From Acanthochromis polyacanthus (Eukaryota; Chordata; Actinopteri; Pomacentridae): DNA of 64,000 nucleotides. Of the stretch, positions 44,841-58,500 are shown one piece after another. How positions within the stretch are numbered: the first letter of the stretch is position 1; each line of letters starts with the position of its first letter. The stretch lies in assembly GCF_021347895.1 (NCBI RefSeq), contig NC_067125.1, positions 21,989,121 to 22,053,120 on the forward strand, read 5' to 3'. Made by a program: the position numbers and the translations under genes. The notes below the pieces were generated by a model. The model was not told the DNA's origin. It searched no databases and saw only the letters and a program-made list of their open reading frames with translations.

Positions 44841-46515
44841 CAGTTTTTTATGATTGCATAAACACTAAAAACAAAAGAATCGCATAATTATCAATACCTT
44901 ACACTCAAGGAGCAAAACACGGGACCAGATTTTCACCACTGTAAACACAAAGTCAGCCTCACACTTTTTGCAGAACAATACACAGTCATTTGCAAAACAC
45001 TAAACACACTTGTATACATTAGACACAGACGTATATCATGATGTCACTTCCTTGCAATTCCACAGCACTGATGGACAAATCACCACACCGATGAGCCATT
45101 TGATTAAACACCCACATCAGGTGTGCAAACACATGATTGCTTTATTGTAGACACACCAATCAGGTTTGAGCACTATAAAAATGCAACAGGTGAGTTCACC
45201 TGTTTTCCACCAAAATGGAAGCAGCCAGAGGAAGACGAGTGAGGATGAGAGGGGGAATCCGTGGAGGACGAGCAGGAGGTAGAGGCAGAGGTCGAGGAAG
45301 AGGAAGAGGAAGAGGAAGACCTGAAGCAGGAGGAGAACACCCTCAAAGAAGAAGAGGACCAAATTTGTCTAATGAGATTCGAGCAACACTAGTTGATCAC
45401 GTCGTGAATCATGGATTGACGCTGAGGGAAGCTGGACTAAGAGTTCAGCCAAATCTTAGCAGATTTACAGTGGCATCTGTCATAAGGACATTTCGACAAC
45501 AAAACAAGTAAAAAAAAATTGTCAACAGTTACAGTAATCAGCTGCTTGCTGTATTGTATGCACCATATCGGCACTTTTGTTACCTCTTCCTGTGTCATCT
45601 TACAATAGCTTACATGTATTTTTTTCTACATAGGATTGAGGGCCGAGAACGACAAGGAGGAAGGGGACCTATATTCACACCAGAACAAGAGACAGAAATC
45701 ATAAACATGGTTTTGGCCAATAATGCCATTAGGCTCAGAGAACTTCAAGCCAAAATTATTAGTGACAACACCATTTTCAATACTGTCCATCAGGTCTCTC
45801 TGACAACAATAGCACACATCCTGAAAAAACATCAGGTTCACATGAAACAACTGTATTGAGTACCTTTTGAGAGGAATTCTCTGGCCAGATCCAGCTAGGC
45901 GAAGAGATGTTTAGTATTTAATTTATTTTACTCGGATTTCTTTTTGTTTTCTTCATTTTCTTTACATATTTTTAACCTGTACTGGTAGTACAGTATTTTT
46001 ATTTGTCTATTTTGTGGGTTTACAGTGTTGGGATGACTTTTCTTGTGATTGTCTATGTTGACTGAATCTGGTTATATGAAGAAAATTAAATCATATTTTC
46101 AAAAGTCTGCAGCATTGATCTTGTGATGTGTTTGAATTTACTATGTTGTATATTTGCACTTTCTATGTGTACTTCACTTACAGTAATCTATTCACTGAGA
46201 GGTCCAGAGGTAGAATTGCCAAAGGCAGAATTGAGATTGAGATACCAGAGGTAGAACTGCCAAAAGTGTTTTAAGTTAAACACAGCAGTGTGTAACTGGT
46301 TCAAACAGAACTAAGCCTTATGAAATGTGTGTGTTTCGTATGGTAACATAGTATGGTTTTTATAAATGTGTATATAGTTTTTACAATACTGTTTCATTTT
46401 GCACAGGATCTGAAGTGTTTTCCATATTGTGTGTGTGGTTGTGCTAATTGTGTGTAGTGTTTTGAAATTCCGAGCCCTGTTTTTAAAATTGTGTTTAAGC
46501 AATTGTAAAAAACTG
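44841..46515 (+). mobile_element. IS630/Tc1-mariner-type element, internally deleted
   Basis: The ends read CAGTTTTTTATGATTGCATA on the left and, on the complement of the right end, CAGTTTTTTACAATTGCTTA, both continuing AACAC. The left flank is TA; the right flank has TG where TA is expected. It codes for the N-terminal half of a transposase only. The long 3' half (45,860-46,515) has no coding sense, so the catalytic domain has been lost. Confidence 0.75.
45215..45859 (+). CDS. Truncated IS630/Tc1-type transposase, spliced N-terminal part (172 aa)
   Basis: Exon 1 is 45,215-45,507 and begins MEAARGRRVRMRGGIRGGRA, followed by an Arg/Gly repeat (RGRGRGRGRGRGRP) and a helix-turn-helix, LVDHVVNHGLTLREAGLRVQ. 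A GTAAAA donor and CTACATAG acceptor remove a 126-bp intron with phase 2 fit. Exon 2 (45,634-45,859) encodes RIEGRERQGGRGPIFTPEQE, then a second HTH (VSLTTIAHILKKHQVHMKQL) and stops. In full-length fish relatives the chain continues from about here into the DDE domain; the first codon after KQLY is a TGA. It is a DNA-binding-only product and could act as a repressor (inference). Confidence 0.7.
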
Positions 46516-48458
46516 TGTGATGGCTTAAAGAAATGTATGACTTAACTTTAAAGTAGGGATTTGTTTTCATATGTTTTACTTAAAGTTGGACTTTAACACA
46601 ACAGTGTGAATATTTTCTGTACAACTATGAGCTTTGACTCTTCGTGTTTTTACTTCGGCACATTTTTGCAATGCAAACCAAACGTTCCTCCTTGTCTCTG
46701 CATTCCTGAACCAACTCATCCATCAGATCATCACAGCAACACATCCTACAGCAGCTTTCCCCTCCTAAAGACTATACAAGTATCATTTTCCTTCTGCTAA
46801 ACGGGTGAATTTACAAATTACAATTGGTTTTCCAATTCCAAACTAATTTTGAATTCATCAGTTTTCTACCAGTTGCTTCCAGCGACAATCACAGTTCACT
46901 AATTTATCTGCATTTATTCATTCATTTATTCACTGTCTACCGTTGTTACATCATTGTTGTTTATTGTTTGTTCGTAATATTAGTTAATAAATGTTTGTGT
47001 ATAATTAGCATCGGTTCTGCCGTGTATTTCTTTGTTTTGGGAACGTCAGGTCAATGAAATCAGAGTTTACAACTTTTGATTATGAGCCTGATCAGTACAA
47101 GTAGATTTGATTAATTGATTATTGAAGCTGAAATATTCTTGATAAAAGTCTCATAGATGGCCTAGTTTAAAAAAAAACAACAACTAAGTGGTGTCCCTGA
47201 TAAAGGAGTGTGTTTTTTTATCATGAAGCATAGTTTCTACAACTATGTGGTGCAGCTGCATTAGGCTACACATTTTTGCTGCATATGATTATTTTTCCAC
47301 TTATGAGGCTATTTCCACTACATGTAATATAATATAACAATATCACAGTTTACTGCTAAGACTTACAGTTCTGTTGATTCTGTGTCTGAAGCTACCTAAA
47401 AATATCTCAATTACATCTAAATTGTGCAAAAGGTATTATGTCACTCAGTATCTTAGTGAAAGACAATTATATAGCATTATCCTGCTAAAAACAGGTAAGA
47501 AGAGCACATAAGTGTACATTCAGTGTCCATACAAGTAGGAAAGGTGACAAATTAGACAAAGACACAACATCAGGTAATTTCAGGCAGAAATAAAGACAAA
47601 GTTTAGCTGCAAATGCTTATCATCTGCACCAGCAGTTTCATCCACCAATCCTATCCACTCGCTTAGGTGACAACTTTGATCCTATGACACACATTAATAA
47701 CCTATTGAGTTCTTACCATTAGAGCTCACAAAGAATGAATGCACTCATCCTTTTTACTAGTACTTTTGCAACACATCAAGAACTGTTGCTAACTTAGTGA
47801 CTTTGACGCTAGATTTAGTAACTTCAATCAACTTCATTACCTTGATATAACAAAGACACCAGGACACTTCTAACTTTCCCTGTGAGAGATTATTTTACAT
47901 GTAAATATAACTACATATTCTCGATTACATAATAGCGCCTCATTTATTGACATTCGACACCACAGAAATTTACAGTAGTAATAATGACAGTCTTCTTTTC
48001 ACAGGTTGGTAATGCCAGAAAACCATATCCAGTTCTACAGCCCCTGCTTTTATCCAGTGATTGTGTGGTTCTTTTTAGGCCAGTGTGTAGTGACACGATA
48101 TGTCTACTAACCATAGGCGTCAGTTTAGGGGGGGACGGTGGGGATGTGTCCCCCCCACTTTTTGTCAGGGGTCATTTTGTCTCCAACACATTCAAATTCT
48201 TCACATGTAAGCCGTTGTAAACCCAGTTATTTTCAGCAGTATAGAAAATTCCGACGCTCCTGAACGCACCATCCGCACTCGGCCGAGAGTTGCACAGACA
48301 CGCAGCACACCTTCGTGAGGTTAAAAAAAACGTGCAGATGTTACATTTGCGCCCATGCCAAGTGGAAGCTCCGACCAGAGGCGTGCAGGGGCAAAATTTC
48401 GGCCTGGGAGAATTGGTACTATAGCACCCCACAGACCTCTCTATCCTCATGAATCAAA
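46516..48458. other. Non-coding, nothing recognised
   Basis: AT-rich sequence. At 48,115-48,170 a G-run and C-run (GGGGGGG ... CCCCCCC) flank a short hairpin-like segment that may be a repeat end. No gene. Confidence 0.4.
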
Positions 48459-48572
48459 TTGATAGCTCAACAGGTTGAGCCTCCTCCTTTGGTGCGGTGG
48501 TTGTGAGTTCAAGTCCAACTTGTGGCATTTTGCCGCCGTTCTTCGACATTTTCTCAAAGTGCTGTGGTCTCC
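48459..48572 (+). mobile_element. tRNA-derived SINE head fragment
   Basis: ATAGCTCAACAGGTTGAGC (A box) and GTTGTGAGTTCAAGTCC (B box) are spaced as in a tRNA promoter. This is the same family as the outer SINE at 36,312. It is truncated and followed by poly-C/(AC)n. Confidence 0.65.
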
Positions 48573-48577
48573 ACCCC

Positions 48578-48608
<31 letters not shown>

Positions 48609-48611
48609 ACT
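48573..48611. repeat. (C)n-(AC)n microsatellite
   Basis: About 21 C followed by nine AC units. Confidence 0.95.
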
Positions 48612-49650
48612 TTTAAAAACAAACTGACGCCCTTGCTACTAAGCCAAAATTATCATTCAGCCCAGGGCTACTCTGTAAGTGCTTTCCAAAAAGGAGAGTC
48701 TTTCCCCAATTTCACGAAAAAACAGTTTGCTGCAAATGGTCACATCTTGATACAAGTGTCCATGACTGAATTAAAGACAAAATATTAACTGTGACTGTGT
48801 AGGAAGGGCTGTGTCTTTCATTTTCAATAAGGTAAATCCATCCATCTTTTACATGGATGTATTCACACAGTGACACATTCATCACGTATATGTTTTGTTT
48901 GGTCAGTTGACAACACTTATGTCACAGGGATTCTATGGGTGCAGAGAGTATCATTTTCCCAAAAAGCTGAAATAAAAGAGGAACACAAAGGACAACAGTA
49001 GAATGAGTATTTGTTTTTCTTCAGTCTGACAGATCAGGTTTGGTCAGAACAGGCTCCAGGGAAAGAATTTTCAAGTGAATGTGGTGTCTTTGACCATTAA
49101 TTGGATTCTGCTGTGGAGGAAAAGACCAGTGCCATATGCAACCCACTTAAACATCTGAATGTAGAGTAATGCCTTTTTCTGATTACTGGGTGTAAGCGGA
49201 TTATTAAGGGCATAAAACATCAACAGTTAATATTTCCTCCCCCCCAGCAACAGTCTGAACAGTCCCCAGTGAGGTAAGTCAGTAACTGAGAGTATATCAA
49301 GAAATACTTTTTATGTATGAATGATGTTATACTCCAAGCATATGTCACTGTCACAAAATGTAGTGGATATTTAAAGACTTGATGACTGAATGACATTTAT
49401 GTGTGGTGGTTGCAGAAGCTTACTGTTTATCTGAGGTCAGGATAGCAACACTTTCAAATAGTAAAAAGAGGCACCACTGCTGTAGAAATACACTTCAAAA
49501 TTACTACTGTACAAAGGAGGAAATTGTAGTTTAGACAAAAGCCAGAGAAAAGTGAGGATTCTGTCAATAAAAGGAGCAGTAATTACAGTAGAAAGAGGCA
49601 ACTATCGCATCTAATCCTCCATCTCTAACCGACTTCCCAAATCCTCACTC
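48612..49650. other. Non-coding, nothing recognised
   Basis: No recognisable ORF or repeat. Confidence 0.4.
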
Positions 49651-49809
<159 letters not shown>

Positions 49810-50103
49810 GCTTCTCCCCCTTTAATAACAGTTTACGGAGCAACATTGTACAGCCACATAATAGCCATGTTATAATTTGCTCTAACAACTCTAATTATGC
49901 CTCTTATTGATTCAGGCACACATTTTAATAGGAGCAGCCACGCCTCTTGTATTACCAGCCATTGAGGGTGTTCGATGGTGAACATTTGAAGTTACTCCTC
50001 CTCTTCATCCAACATGGATGTGTCCCTGACAGTGTAATTTGTCGCTCCGATTCTGAGGCCACTGTAAACATCACACAACAAGAGTCATTTTAGTACTCAG
50101 AGA

Positions 50104-50105
<2 letters not shown>

Positions 50106-50186
<81 letters not shown>
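50106..50186. repeat. (AC)n microsatellite
   Basis: About 40 AC units. Confidence 0.97.
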
Positions 50187-51789
50187 CAGCAAAGGAGACA
50201 GGGAAAGAAGCAACAACAAAAGCTGAAGAAAAGATAGTTTATTGTTGACTGTACGCAAGGGGGTCAATCTGAGTATTTTTCAGTGACAGCTCACCTCATT
50301 TTGTTTCTAATTGCGGTGGTATATTTGGAGTCTGGGCTGTCTAGGAGGAGCAGACATGTTTCTAGTGTTACTGTAAATTTACTCCACTCCTCTCTTTGTT
50401 TTTTTTTGTTTTTAAATATATATTTTAATTTCATGAATAGCTACAATACAGCCATCAAGCTTTCACTTTCTGAGGACTCTGTCTGGTATTCGTTAATTTG
50501 AATGTTTTTAAAAATGGTAGAGTTGGACTGTCCAGAACATTGTACTGACAGCCACTGGCCTAAATACTAATCTGCTTAAACAACATTTTTTATTAATGTT
50601 ACCTTTATCAGTCCAGTGATGATGGGTCAGCATTCAAGTCCAGTGATGATGGGTCAGCATTCACACGCTGCATGAATGTTGAGACATCATCATTTTGACC
50701 AGTTGCTGCCTTTCTACTTTGACCAGATGTAGATTGTGAGTCTAAGCCTGCCATTGGTATCTCATTCCACATAGCTTTTATCTTGTCTACAACTATCTAC
50801 GGGTCAGCATCTTTAAAATTCTTTTCAATATAAGAACAAGCTGAGAGTTTCATGTTTTGCTGCCAAAACAACACAAGAAATCCACCATCACTCCTCTGAG
50901 TGAACCCCAATGGTGCATCCTGTTCTTAGCCCTTTCTGAGACACTTGTGATTGGTTTCAGGAAATATTTAGCTTTTTTTCTGCTTCAGCAGAATGAAAAC
51001 GATGTGCAACCACACCGTTCTACACAGCGCCTTGTCAGTACTAGCGAATGGTCCTGCTGTGTGGGACTACACGGCTTCCTACACTTATTTTTTGAATCAT
51101 TCATTCATTAAATGTTGCTGAACTTTTTTTTTGCATAACAGCAAACTGGTGCATGGTATTCTCAGAATCTTTATTGCATATTCTACAAAATGCATATTAC
51201 TTTTTTTTTAGCAGGGAAAGTCAAGTAACCATCTTTGGCTATATGATGAAGTTTATCACCCACTGTAGTGATCCAAAAATACATTAATGATTAAAAGACA
51301 AAAACTGAGTCAAAATTGAATCAAACATTCATAAGAACATAGAATATGGATTCAAGAAAAGAAAAATATCCTCTTAGCTTTTCATTTTATACCGTCTGTC
51401 TGACCTCTGCACCTGCTCTTGTTACAACAGATATACTGCTGTGACCTATTTTGCCACTTGCATCCAGGCCATGTCCATTTCCCTTTTGATAGTCCTACAG
51501 GAATGTGCCAAATAAAACCATTATATTTAGGACTACTTAACGAGGAGCTCCATTTTACTGTCAGTGAATTATTTTCTTTTTTTCTCGGTATGTGTTCTGT
51601 CCTCGATGTACTGAACAACTACGACAGGCAGCTAAACACTCCACTTCAATCAAAAACTCTGGCCGTAGTTCAACAGGTTTATTGAACAAAGCAAAGTGTG
51701 AAACGACAATACAATCACAACATCACATATGCCAAAGCTACCGATTATTTCATGCACTGTCAACTCCTACCAGTTGTTGACAGAAACTG
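50187..51789. other. Non-coding, with one 27-bp duplication
   Basis: AGTCCAGTGATGATGGGTCA plus GCATTCA occurs twice in tandem at about 50,611-50,664. No gene is recognised. The segment just above 51,700 may include the 3' end of the BEL/Pao element. Confidence 0.4.
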
Positions 51790-52750
51790 TCATCTCCACT
51801 TGTCCCAGAAAACATTAGCGAGATGCTGGACCTGCCGCCACTGGTTCCTGTAAAGGTCAGAGGTCACAAAGATGCCAGCAGTGGCTGAGAGAGGACATAC
51901 CTTCTGTATGAGGAGAACAGCTGGGGACAGTACGAATGGCTCAGTAGGATCTGTTGACACAGGAACGAGAGGCTGTGCGTTTATAATAGCAGACACTTCT
52001 GCCATAAAGGTGACGAGAACTTAGTGAGTTTTGTGGCTTTAAGGTCAAAGAACATAGAGTCCAGAATTCTCCTAGCCAGACCCACCATCCTTTCCCATGA
52101 TCCACCAAAATGGGAGGGTGACTGAAAGTTCATGAGCATCCTTTCCCTAACAGGTAGGTTTTGACTGCTACATTGTCTATGTTTGAGGGTATTTGGAGTT
52201 CTTTACACGCCCCAACAAAATTGGTGCCACGATCTGAGTGAATACTCTTCACTGTACCCATGATAGCTAAGAAGCGTCTCAGTGAGATAATGAAACTTGA
52301 TGTGTCGAGTGATTCAATCACTTCAATATGAACTTCCCTCATACTTAAACATGTGAAAATGACAGCCCATCTTTTGTTTTGGACAAAACCTCCTCTTGTG
52401 CATTGTGTAACGATGTTCCAAGGGCCGACATCCAGACCCACATATGTGAATGGGGGGGTCAGTTGAGAAACGCTGAGCTGGGAGTTTAGCCATCTTTTGC
52501 ACACTGAGTGGGGCTCTCAACCTCCGAGCCTGCTCAAACCCTTCTACTGTGACTTCTGTTCCACAGTGGTGCCAACCTCTACAAGAACTGTCTTTAATGA
52601 TGCCTGACCTGAAGGCATGAACAACGTGCAGGAGACGAGTGATGGCACGAATCAGGGAGCTCCAGCAGGAAAACTTTGTGAACCTCTGAGAACCAAGTTG
52701 ATTCATCGCAGTTGTGGTCTTTAGGGTGGAAACTTCAGGTCTAATGTTGG
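51790..52750 (-). pseudogene. BEL/Pao integrase and C-terminal tail
   Basis: The minus strand encodes a zinc-binding-like lead (LQ/AKLPAQRFSTDPP), then the core: FTYVGLDVGPWNIV (first Asp), RWAVIFTCLSMREVHIEVIE, then GTVKSIHSDRGTNFVGACKE (second Asp). After a frame change, FGGSWERM-type sense (near 52,115) supplies the Glu. The tail at 52,005-51,790 codes MAEVSAIINAQPLVPVSTDP and RNQWRQVQHLANVFWDKWR, the DUF5641 region that follows the integrase in BEL/Pao. The triad residues are present but spread over different frames. Confidence 0.8.
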
Positions 52751-52899
52751 CATCTGAAGTGGGTTCGATGAGGTCATAGGTATGCTGGCTTTGACTGTCT
52801 TTGAGCAGGAATCTGGGGCCAGTAAACCAGTTGGTGAACCTGAGCTGATGTGCAGGAACGGATGGTGTTGCAAAATCTGCAGGGTTCTGTTCAATGGGG

Positions 52900-54449
52900 A
52901 CATATTGTCACTGTTTGGCTTGTGAGGACTTCCTAATCCTAGCCACACGATTGCTGACATAGACATAAAAGTGTCTGCTTTCATTGTAAATATAGCCTAA
53001 GACCACTTTACTATCTGTTAAGAAGTGGGTGTCATTCAGATGAATGTCCAGCTCTCTTGAGATCAGATCTGCAAGCTCTATTGCTAACACAGCAGCACAA
53101 AGTTCAAATCTAGGGACGGTTTGTTCTGGACATGGTGTTAGCTTTGCTTTCCCCATGACAAAGCCAATTTCATGGTTCCCATCTCCATCGGTCTCTTTCA
53201 GATAAGCCACCGTTACAATGGCCTTGGTTGACGCATCACAGAAGATGCACAGTTCTCTATATGTAGATTCTGAAGGTGAAATGTAAGTGTATGTTCTGGC
53301 AATTGAGGTCAGAAAGTGCCTTTCGTGACTTTCTCCAAAGAACCCATGACTCCTCCATTGCTTGGGGCAGCGAAGCATCCCAGTCACCATTGTCTGCAGT
53401 GAGCTCTCTAAGGATGGATTTGCTTTGGATTGTGACTGGTGCTACGAAGCCCAGCGGGTCATAGAGACTATTAATAGTAGACAAGATGCCGCCTTGAGTG
53501 AAAAGAAGGGTTTTGTCTCATTAGCCACATTAAAGGTGAAACAGTCTTTGTTAAGGTCCCACAGGAGACCTAGGCTGCGCTGCATGGGCAGCTTGTCTGC
53601 TCCAAGATATAAGTCTTTGAGGTCTTTCGCATGATCTTGTGATGAGAATGCTTCCAGGATCTCTTTCCTATTGGCTGCGACTTTGTGCAACCTCAAGTTC
53701 GATTTGGCAAGAACATCATGAGTCCTTTGCAGCAGACTCACAGCTGTTTCAACAATAGGAAGGGATTTAAGGCCATCATCAACATTAAAATCCTGTGTTA
53801 CAAACAGCTTGACGTCAGGGTCGAAGTCTGTCTCAGTGCACTGGACCAACTGGTGAAGGCCAAATATCGTTACTGCAGGGGAAGGACTGTCACCAAATAC
53901 ATGAACCTTCATCCGATACGCTATGATGTCGTTGCTGAGGTCGTTGTCACGAAACCACAAATAACACAGAAAGTTTCTGTCCTCTTCACGCACATATAAA
54001 CAGTAAAACATCTGTTCGATGTCTGCTGTAAAGGCTATAGCTTCTTTCCTGAAGCGCATGAGGACGCCAAGAAGTGAGTTGTTGAGATCTGGACCTTTCA
54101 AAAAACATTGTTAACTGACAGTCCATTGTAGTGAGCACTACTGTCAAACAACTCTGATTTGTTTAGGCTTTCTGGGATGATAAACACTAAACAGAGGCAA
54201 GTACCACCTCTCTTCGTTTTCCTTAAATGGTGGGGCAATCTCAGCATGGCCATTTTTGAAAATCTTCTCCATGAAGGCTACGAAGTGATTTCTCATTTCT
54301 GGTTTTCTGTCAAAGTTGCGGATCAGGGACATGAGCCGGTTCATAGCTTGTGGCCTGTTATTTGGGAGCCTTTGGCGTGGTAGTTTGAAAGGCAACGGCA
54401 CTGTCCAGCTGTTTGCGTCTTTTTTCATTCCTTGTTGCATGATTTTCAT
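52900..54449 (-). pseudogene. BEL/Pao reverse transcriptase and RNase H
   Basis: The minus strand has RWYLPLFSVYHPRKPKQIRVV (54,210-54,144), then a break, LLGVLMRFRKEAIAFTADIE (motif A, with D in ADIEQMF), RVKVHVFGDSPSPAVTIFGL-like sense and FVTQDFNVDDGLKSLP. The catalytic YVDD box reads NVDD here. RNase H follows after frame changes: ELCIFCDASTKAIVTVAYLK (first Asp), VPRFELCAAVLAIELADLI and THFLTDSKVVLGYIYNES. An in-frame stop near 53,460 and several shifts separate the parts. It is not functional. Confidence 0.85.
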
Positions 54450-54627
54450 GAAAGCGTTGTCTTAAATAGAGGGAGAAACTTGATTGTCATCTTCGTTTTG
54501 TTCAAACACATGACAGCCCAGGTGATCGGATTCACAACTAGATCTGTCACTAGGTTCTGATACATTGTGATCGGAGATTTGCACCCCACAGGGTTTCTCT
54601 TTCACGTTAAACACATTGGGGCAAGGC

Positions 54628-55556
54628 TTAAAACATGTAGGTCGACCTCTTTCTGTCATGTTTGTGTAGAAGGCATTTACTGTTGCTGTTTTGTGAACGC
54701 CACTCAAGCACACATTTCCCACTATAACCCACCCCAAGCCTAATTTTTTTTACAAAGGGTGCATTTTTAGGGCCACTGATCTGTTCATGGACTTTGTGTA
54801 CCCTGACAATGTCCCGTCCAAGCAACATCAGTATGTGGGCATTTGGGTCAAGCTCTGGGACAAGGTGTGTGACATTCTTTAAATGAGCGTGATGGAGAGC
54901 TGCGCTCGGCGTAGGTATCTCCTCCCTGTTATTGGGAATGTCATTACACTCGATCAGAGTTGGCAGGGGGACGCGGACTGTGCCATCTAGAGATTCTACA
55001 ACATAACCCGTGGTTCTCCTACCCATTGTCTCTTTTAGGCCAGCACATGTTCTTAGTGAGTAGGGAGAACTAGAGCCACTGTCATTAAAAATTTCAAAAA
55101 CTCTAGACGAACCAGAGATCTGTTACTCTGTTCATCGTGAATGGCATACAGCCTGATAGCCTGGTCTGGGTAGCCTGTTTGAAAAACCTTCACAAGGCAG
55201 ATTTTAGAACACGACCTATTAGTAAGGTTCCGACCACAGACTTGAGTACACTTAGAGGTGATTTCACTGGCCAGGTTAGCACCTTGCTCCCTGCCATGCT
55301 GTACATCATGGCCAGTATCTTTGCTCCAGGGGGCAGGGCCTGGATGAAGAGCTGTGTTGTGGTTCTCATTGCCGCCTTCTAAGCATTGCACTTTACCAAG
55401 CCACTTCAACAATAAATCCATCTCCTCACTTGCTGTCAAATCAAAGCCTCTCACTGTATTTTCAAAAGAGCATTTCCATGCTCTGTAGTTGTGGGGCTTG
55501 CCATTGAACTGAAGGAGTCCTGTTGCTACAATTTCACGGCGAGCGAAGTATCTCAC
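54628..55556 (-). pseudogene. BEL/Pao gag (partial) and aspartic protease
   Basis: The minus strand begins MRYFARREIVATGLLQFNGK with YRAWKCSFENTVRGFDLTAS and EEMDLLLKWLGK, a gag motif shared by fish BEL/Pao elements. The protease active site is IRLYAIHDEQSNRSLVRLEF (D in the DEQSN box), followed after a break by GRRTTGYVVESLDGTVRVPL, NAHILMLLGRDIVRVHKVHE and NAPFVKKIRLGVGYSGKCVL. The N-terminal gag region beyond 55,560 was not found. Confidence 0.8.
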
Positions 55557-55560
55557 GAAG

Positions 55561-58500
55561 TAATTTATATTTCCATCGCTATGGTTTGAAGCCCTGAGGT
55601 TGCAGATAGGGTGACAATAGCTATCTCTGGTGCAAGGGCTGTTCTAAATGTGCTATTTTACTTTGATGGACAACAGAAGTAAATGTCTTCATATCTAAAC
55701 AGCTTTTATTCCACAAGTCCTAGTCTATAACAACCACAAAACTCAATGGATTAAAATGAGTCTTGTGCTCCTAATAAATACCAGTTTCCTTGTCTGGCTT
55801 GTTCGTATGCCCACATTTAGAACTATTTCTACATTGTCTATTTGTATTTCTGCAGTGTGATTAATATGGTCCCTAGTGTAAAAGCTATCAGAGAAGTTGG
55901 TACTCTTCAAAAGCTTGAGGCACTAAAATCAAAGTGAGGAGGTTTTCCAGAATAACAACATAACATTTTTGTAAATTAATTAACTTCATACAAACTACAG
56001 AAACCCTGAATCTAATCAACAATATGTTTTAGAACAGCACCAGTTCTCCTTGATGCAGTTTCAAAGTGCCCAGCTATTTAAATGATGGTTGGGCAGATTG
56101 CGCTACTTATTTCCAGTGTGCTTTAGTCTAGCATTATTTGAATTTATCCTATTTAAATATGTTTTTCAATTTGTCTTTATTTCCGTGAATACTTTAAGCT
56201 TGTGATGAGTATAACATGGAAACTATAGGTATCTTTAACATACCTTTGATTTGGTAGAGATATTTGAAAGAAATCACCAGTGATTTAATCATGAATCAGA
56301 CTTAATACTAGTCTTTTATCAGTTCCAATAAAACACAGGTGCAACTATGAGTCGTTTCAATTTGCACATTTTTCTCCAGACACAGCACAGCCCAAAGCTC
56401 TTCTGTTAGTTCTAACGCCTTTGCCATTCTTTCTCTATTGCTCGACCTGTTTGTGAGCCTCACAACATTTTCAAACCATTTCCTTGCCTACTTGTGCCTT
56501 TTGCCCTTCAACCTTTCTTTTGTTTAGACCTCCTGTCCTTGCTCCATAGGCCCATTAATACCCTGCCCTTCATGTGCCCCTCTCCCCAATCCCTGCCATA
56601 ACTCATTTCCAATACAACCGCATGAAGAAAAGGGAGAATGAGCACAGATAAAACACAGGTCACCTTCAAACTACTTGGCGTTGTTATGGTGAATTTTCCA
56701 TCAGAGCAAGTGTTTTATTAGGATTTTTGACAACTAAGTCTCCTCAAACCATTGCATAAAAGCTCTAATACATTCTACCGTTGTCTTCTCAAGGGCTGGA
56801 TATAAAAATAAAGTGCTGAGTGGGAAGTGCAAATTGGATCCATTTTGAGGACTATGGAGATGTCTTGGCACTTGGAGGTAATGTGCACATTTTACTCATA
56901 GCAGAGGCTGTAGGAAAGCTACTTTGACCTTTACAAAGTGACCCAAAATCATCTAGTTTCCTAAAGATAGGTGTACAAATTGAGTGAGTTCCAGTTACAG
57001 CATGGAACTGACAAAATAATTTTAAACTCATAGTCCTCTACCAAACTCTTTCTGGACCTGTATCTTATAGTCAGCAGAGTTGTTGGATCGGTCAGGGAGC
57101 AGGTTCAGTTGTTACCCTCTAAACTCAGCACATGGGAACAAATAATATACAAATGATAGAAACCTGTGGAAAAGCTACTAATGCCAAACTCAGCCTACAA
57201 GATGTTATCATGGCCAAAGCTTTAAGAGATAGAGAACAGCAGTGGGTGACAGCCGATGAGGGAGACGGAGGAGTTGGATCCAGAAGGCAATGGGGTATGC
57301 ATGTCTGCATCATCAACTGCTGAAGACAGAAGAGAGATTGATGTCTGATAGTTGTATAGTCTGAGATTGACAAAAGTGAATCTTGAGATAGGATTATTTT
57401 ATTCAACTGCTGTTTCTGAAGTATGTACTGAATAATTAAAAAAATGTGTAGCTTTTGCTTTCATTTAAACCAGTGGTGATTTCATTATACTTAACACAGT
57501 AATTGCCTGGATCAGAAACCATTTCTGACATCACTAAAATGAAATCAGTAACATTTAGAGCAGAAAAATCACAGAGGAACGTTGAGCACTGATCTCATGA
57601 ACTTTGACCGTATTAGCATTCTTTTCTTAGATAGCATAAACAAAGTGTACATGTTTCTGCTTGTTTTGCTATAAAGCTTTCCCTCCCACTTTTGTTTGTT
57701 CAGCAGCTGTCCTGCTCACATTGTGATTTGCTTGGCATGGCTAGAAATGGGAGACCACCTACTTTCATATGATACCAACCATGTTGACCTGCATGACTCT
57801 ACCATGTAATTTGTGGAAAAAATTCCACTGCAAATTATCCACAATATTTTGCCAAACACAAATGTCCTGTGATAGTATTAGTGCAGTGTAAATCAAAATC
57901 TCAATGATCTGAGGTCATTTTGGATTTTGATTTTTATGCAAGGTTTTCTGTTTTCTCTGTAACTTTCTTCTCTTTCTGACTCCAGAATAGGCAGAATGTT
58001 TTAACAGCGTTTGGGGGCAAGTTCAGGATGCCGTTGTCACTGCACAGGATGAAGACAGTTTCACAGCCTCTAAATATGTTATCCACAAGTAATGGCAGCA
58101 AATTAAGAAAAATGCAGATTTTGCTTGTCAACACTAGCGACTACGTGCTTATTGACAGTAATCCACAGAGCACAAAAGGTAATTTCACTATTAGTCAATA
58201 GGGCTTCAGTCTCATTTGTGAGAAACTTTATGGAACTCCATGATTGAGCTACAAAAATGTCTTTTTTTAACCTTTTATTGGCCATCAGAAAACTTAGGAG
58301 GTAAAATGATCATACATTTGCTTACTGTTTAAATGGGATGAGAAAATCTTGGCCTGGGACATAGCAAAAGTCTATATCCTGTATTAGATTGTATTAGACC
58401 AGGAAACCTGGTCAACACAATAAAATAAATGTTTTAAACCAAAAATAAATAAAAACCGATAGGTTGATCACTACATGAGTGAAATCTTTCACTGCACATA

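Larger units (their letters stand above)
51790..55560 (-). mobile_element. BEL/Pao LTR retrotransposon, decayed (LTRs not found)
   Basis: The minus strand has, in order, gag, retropepsin-like protease, reverse transcriptase, RNase H, integrase and a DUF5641-type tail, which is the BEL/Pao order. The frame is broken many times and no env-like ORF was seen. I did not find paired LTRs, so the ends are the limits of coding homology. Confidence 0.85.
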
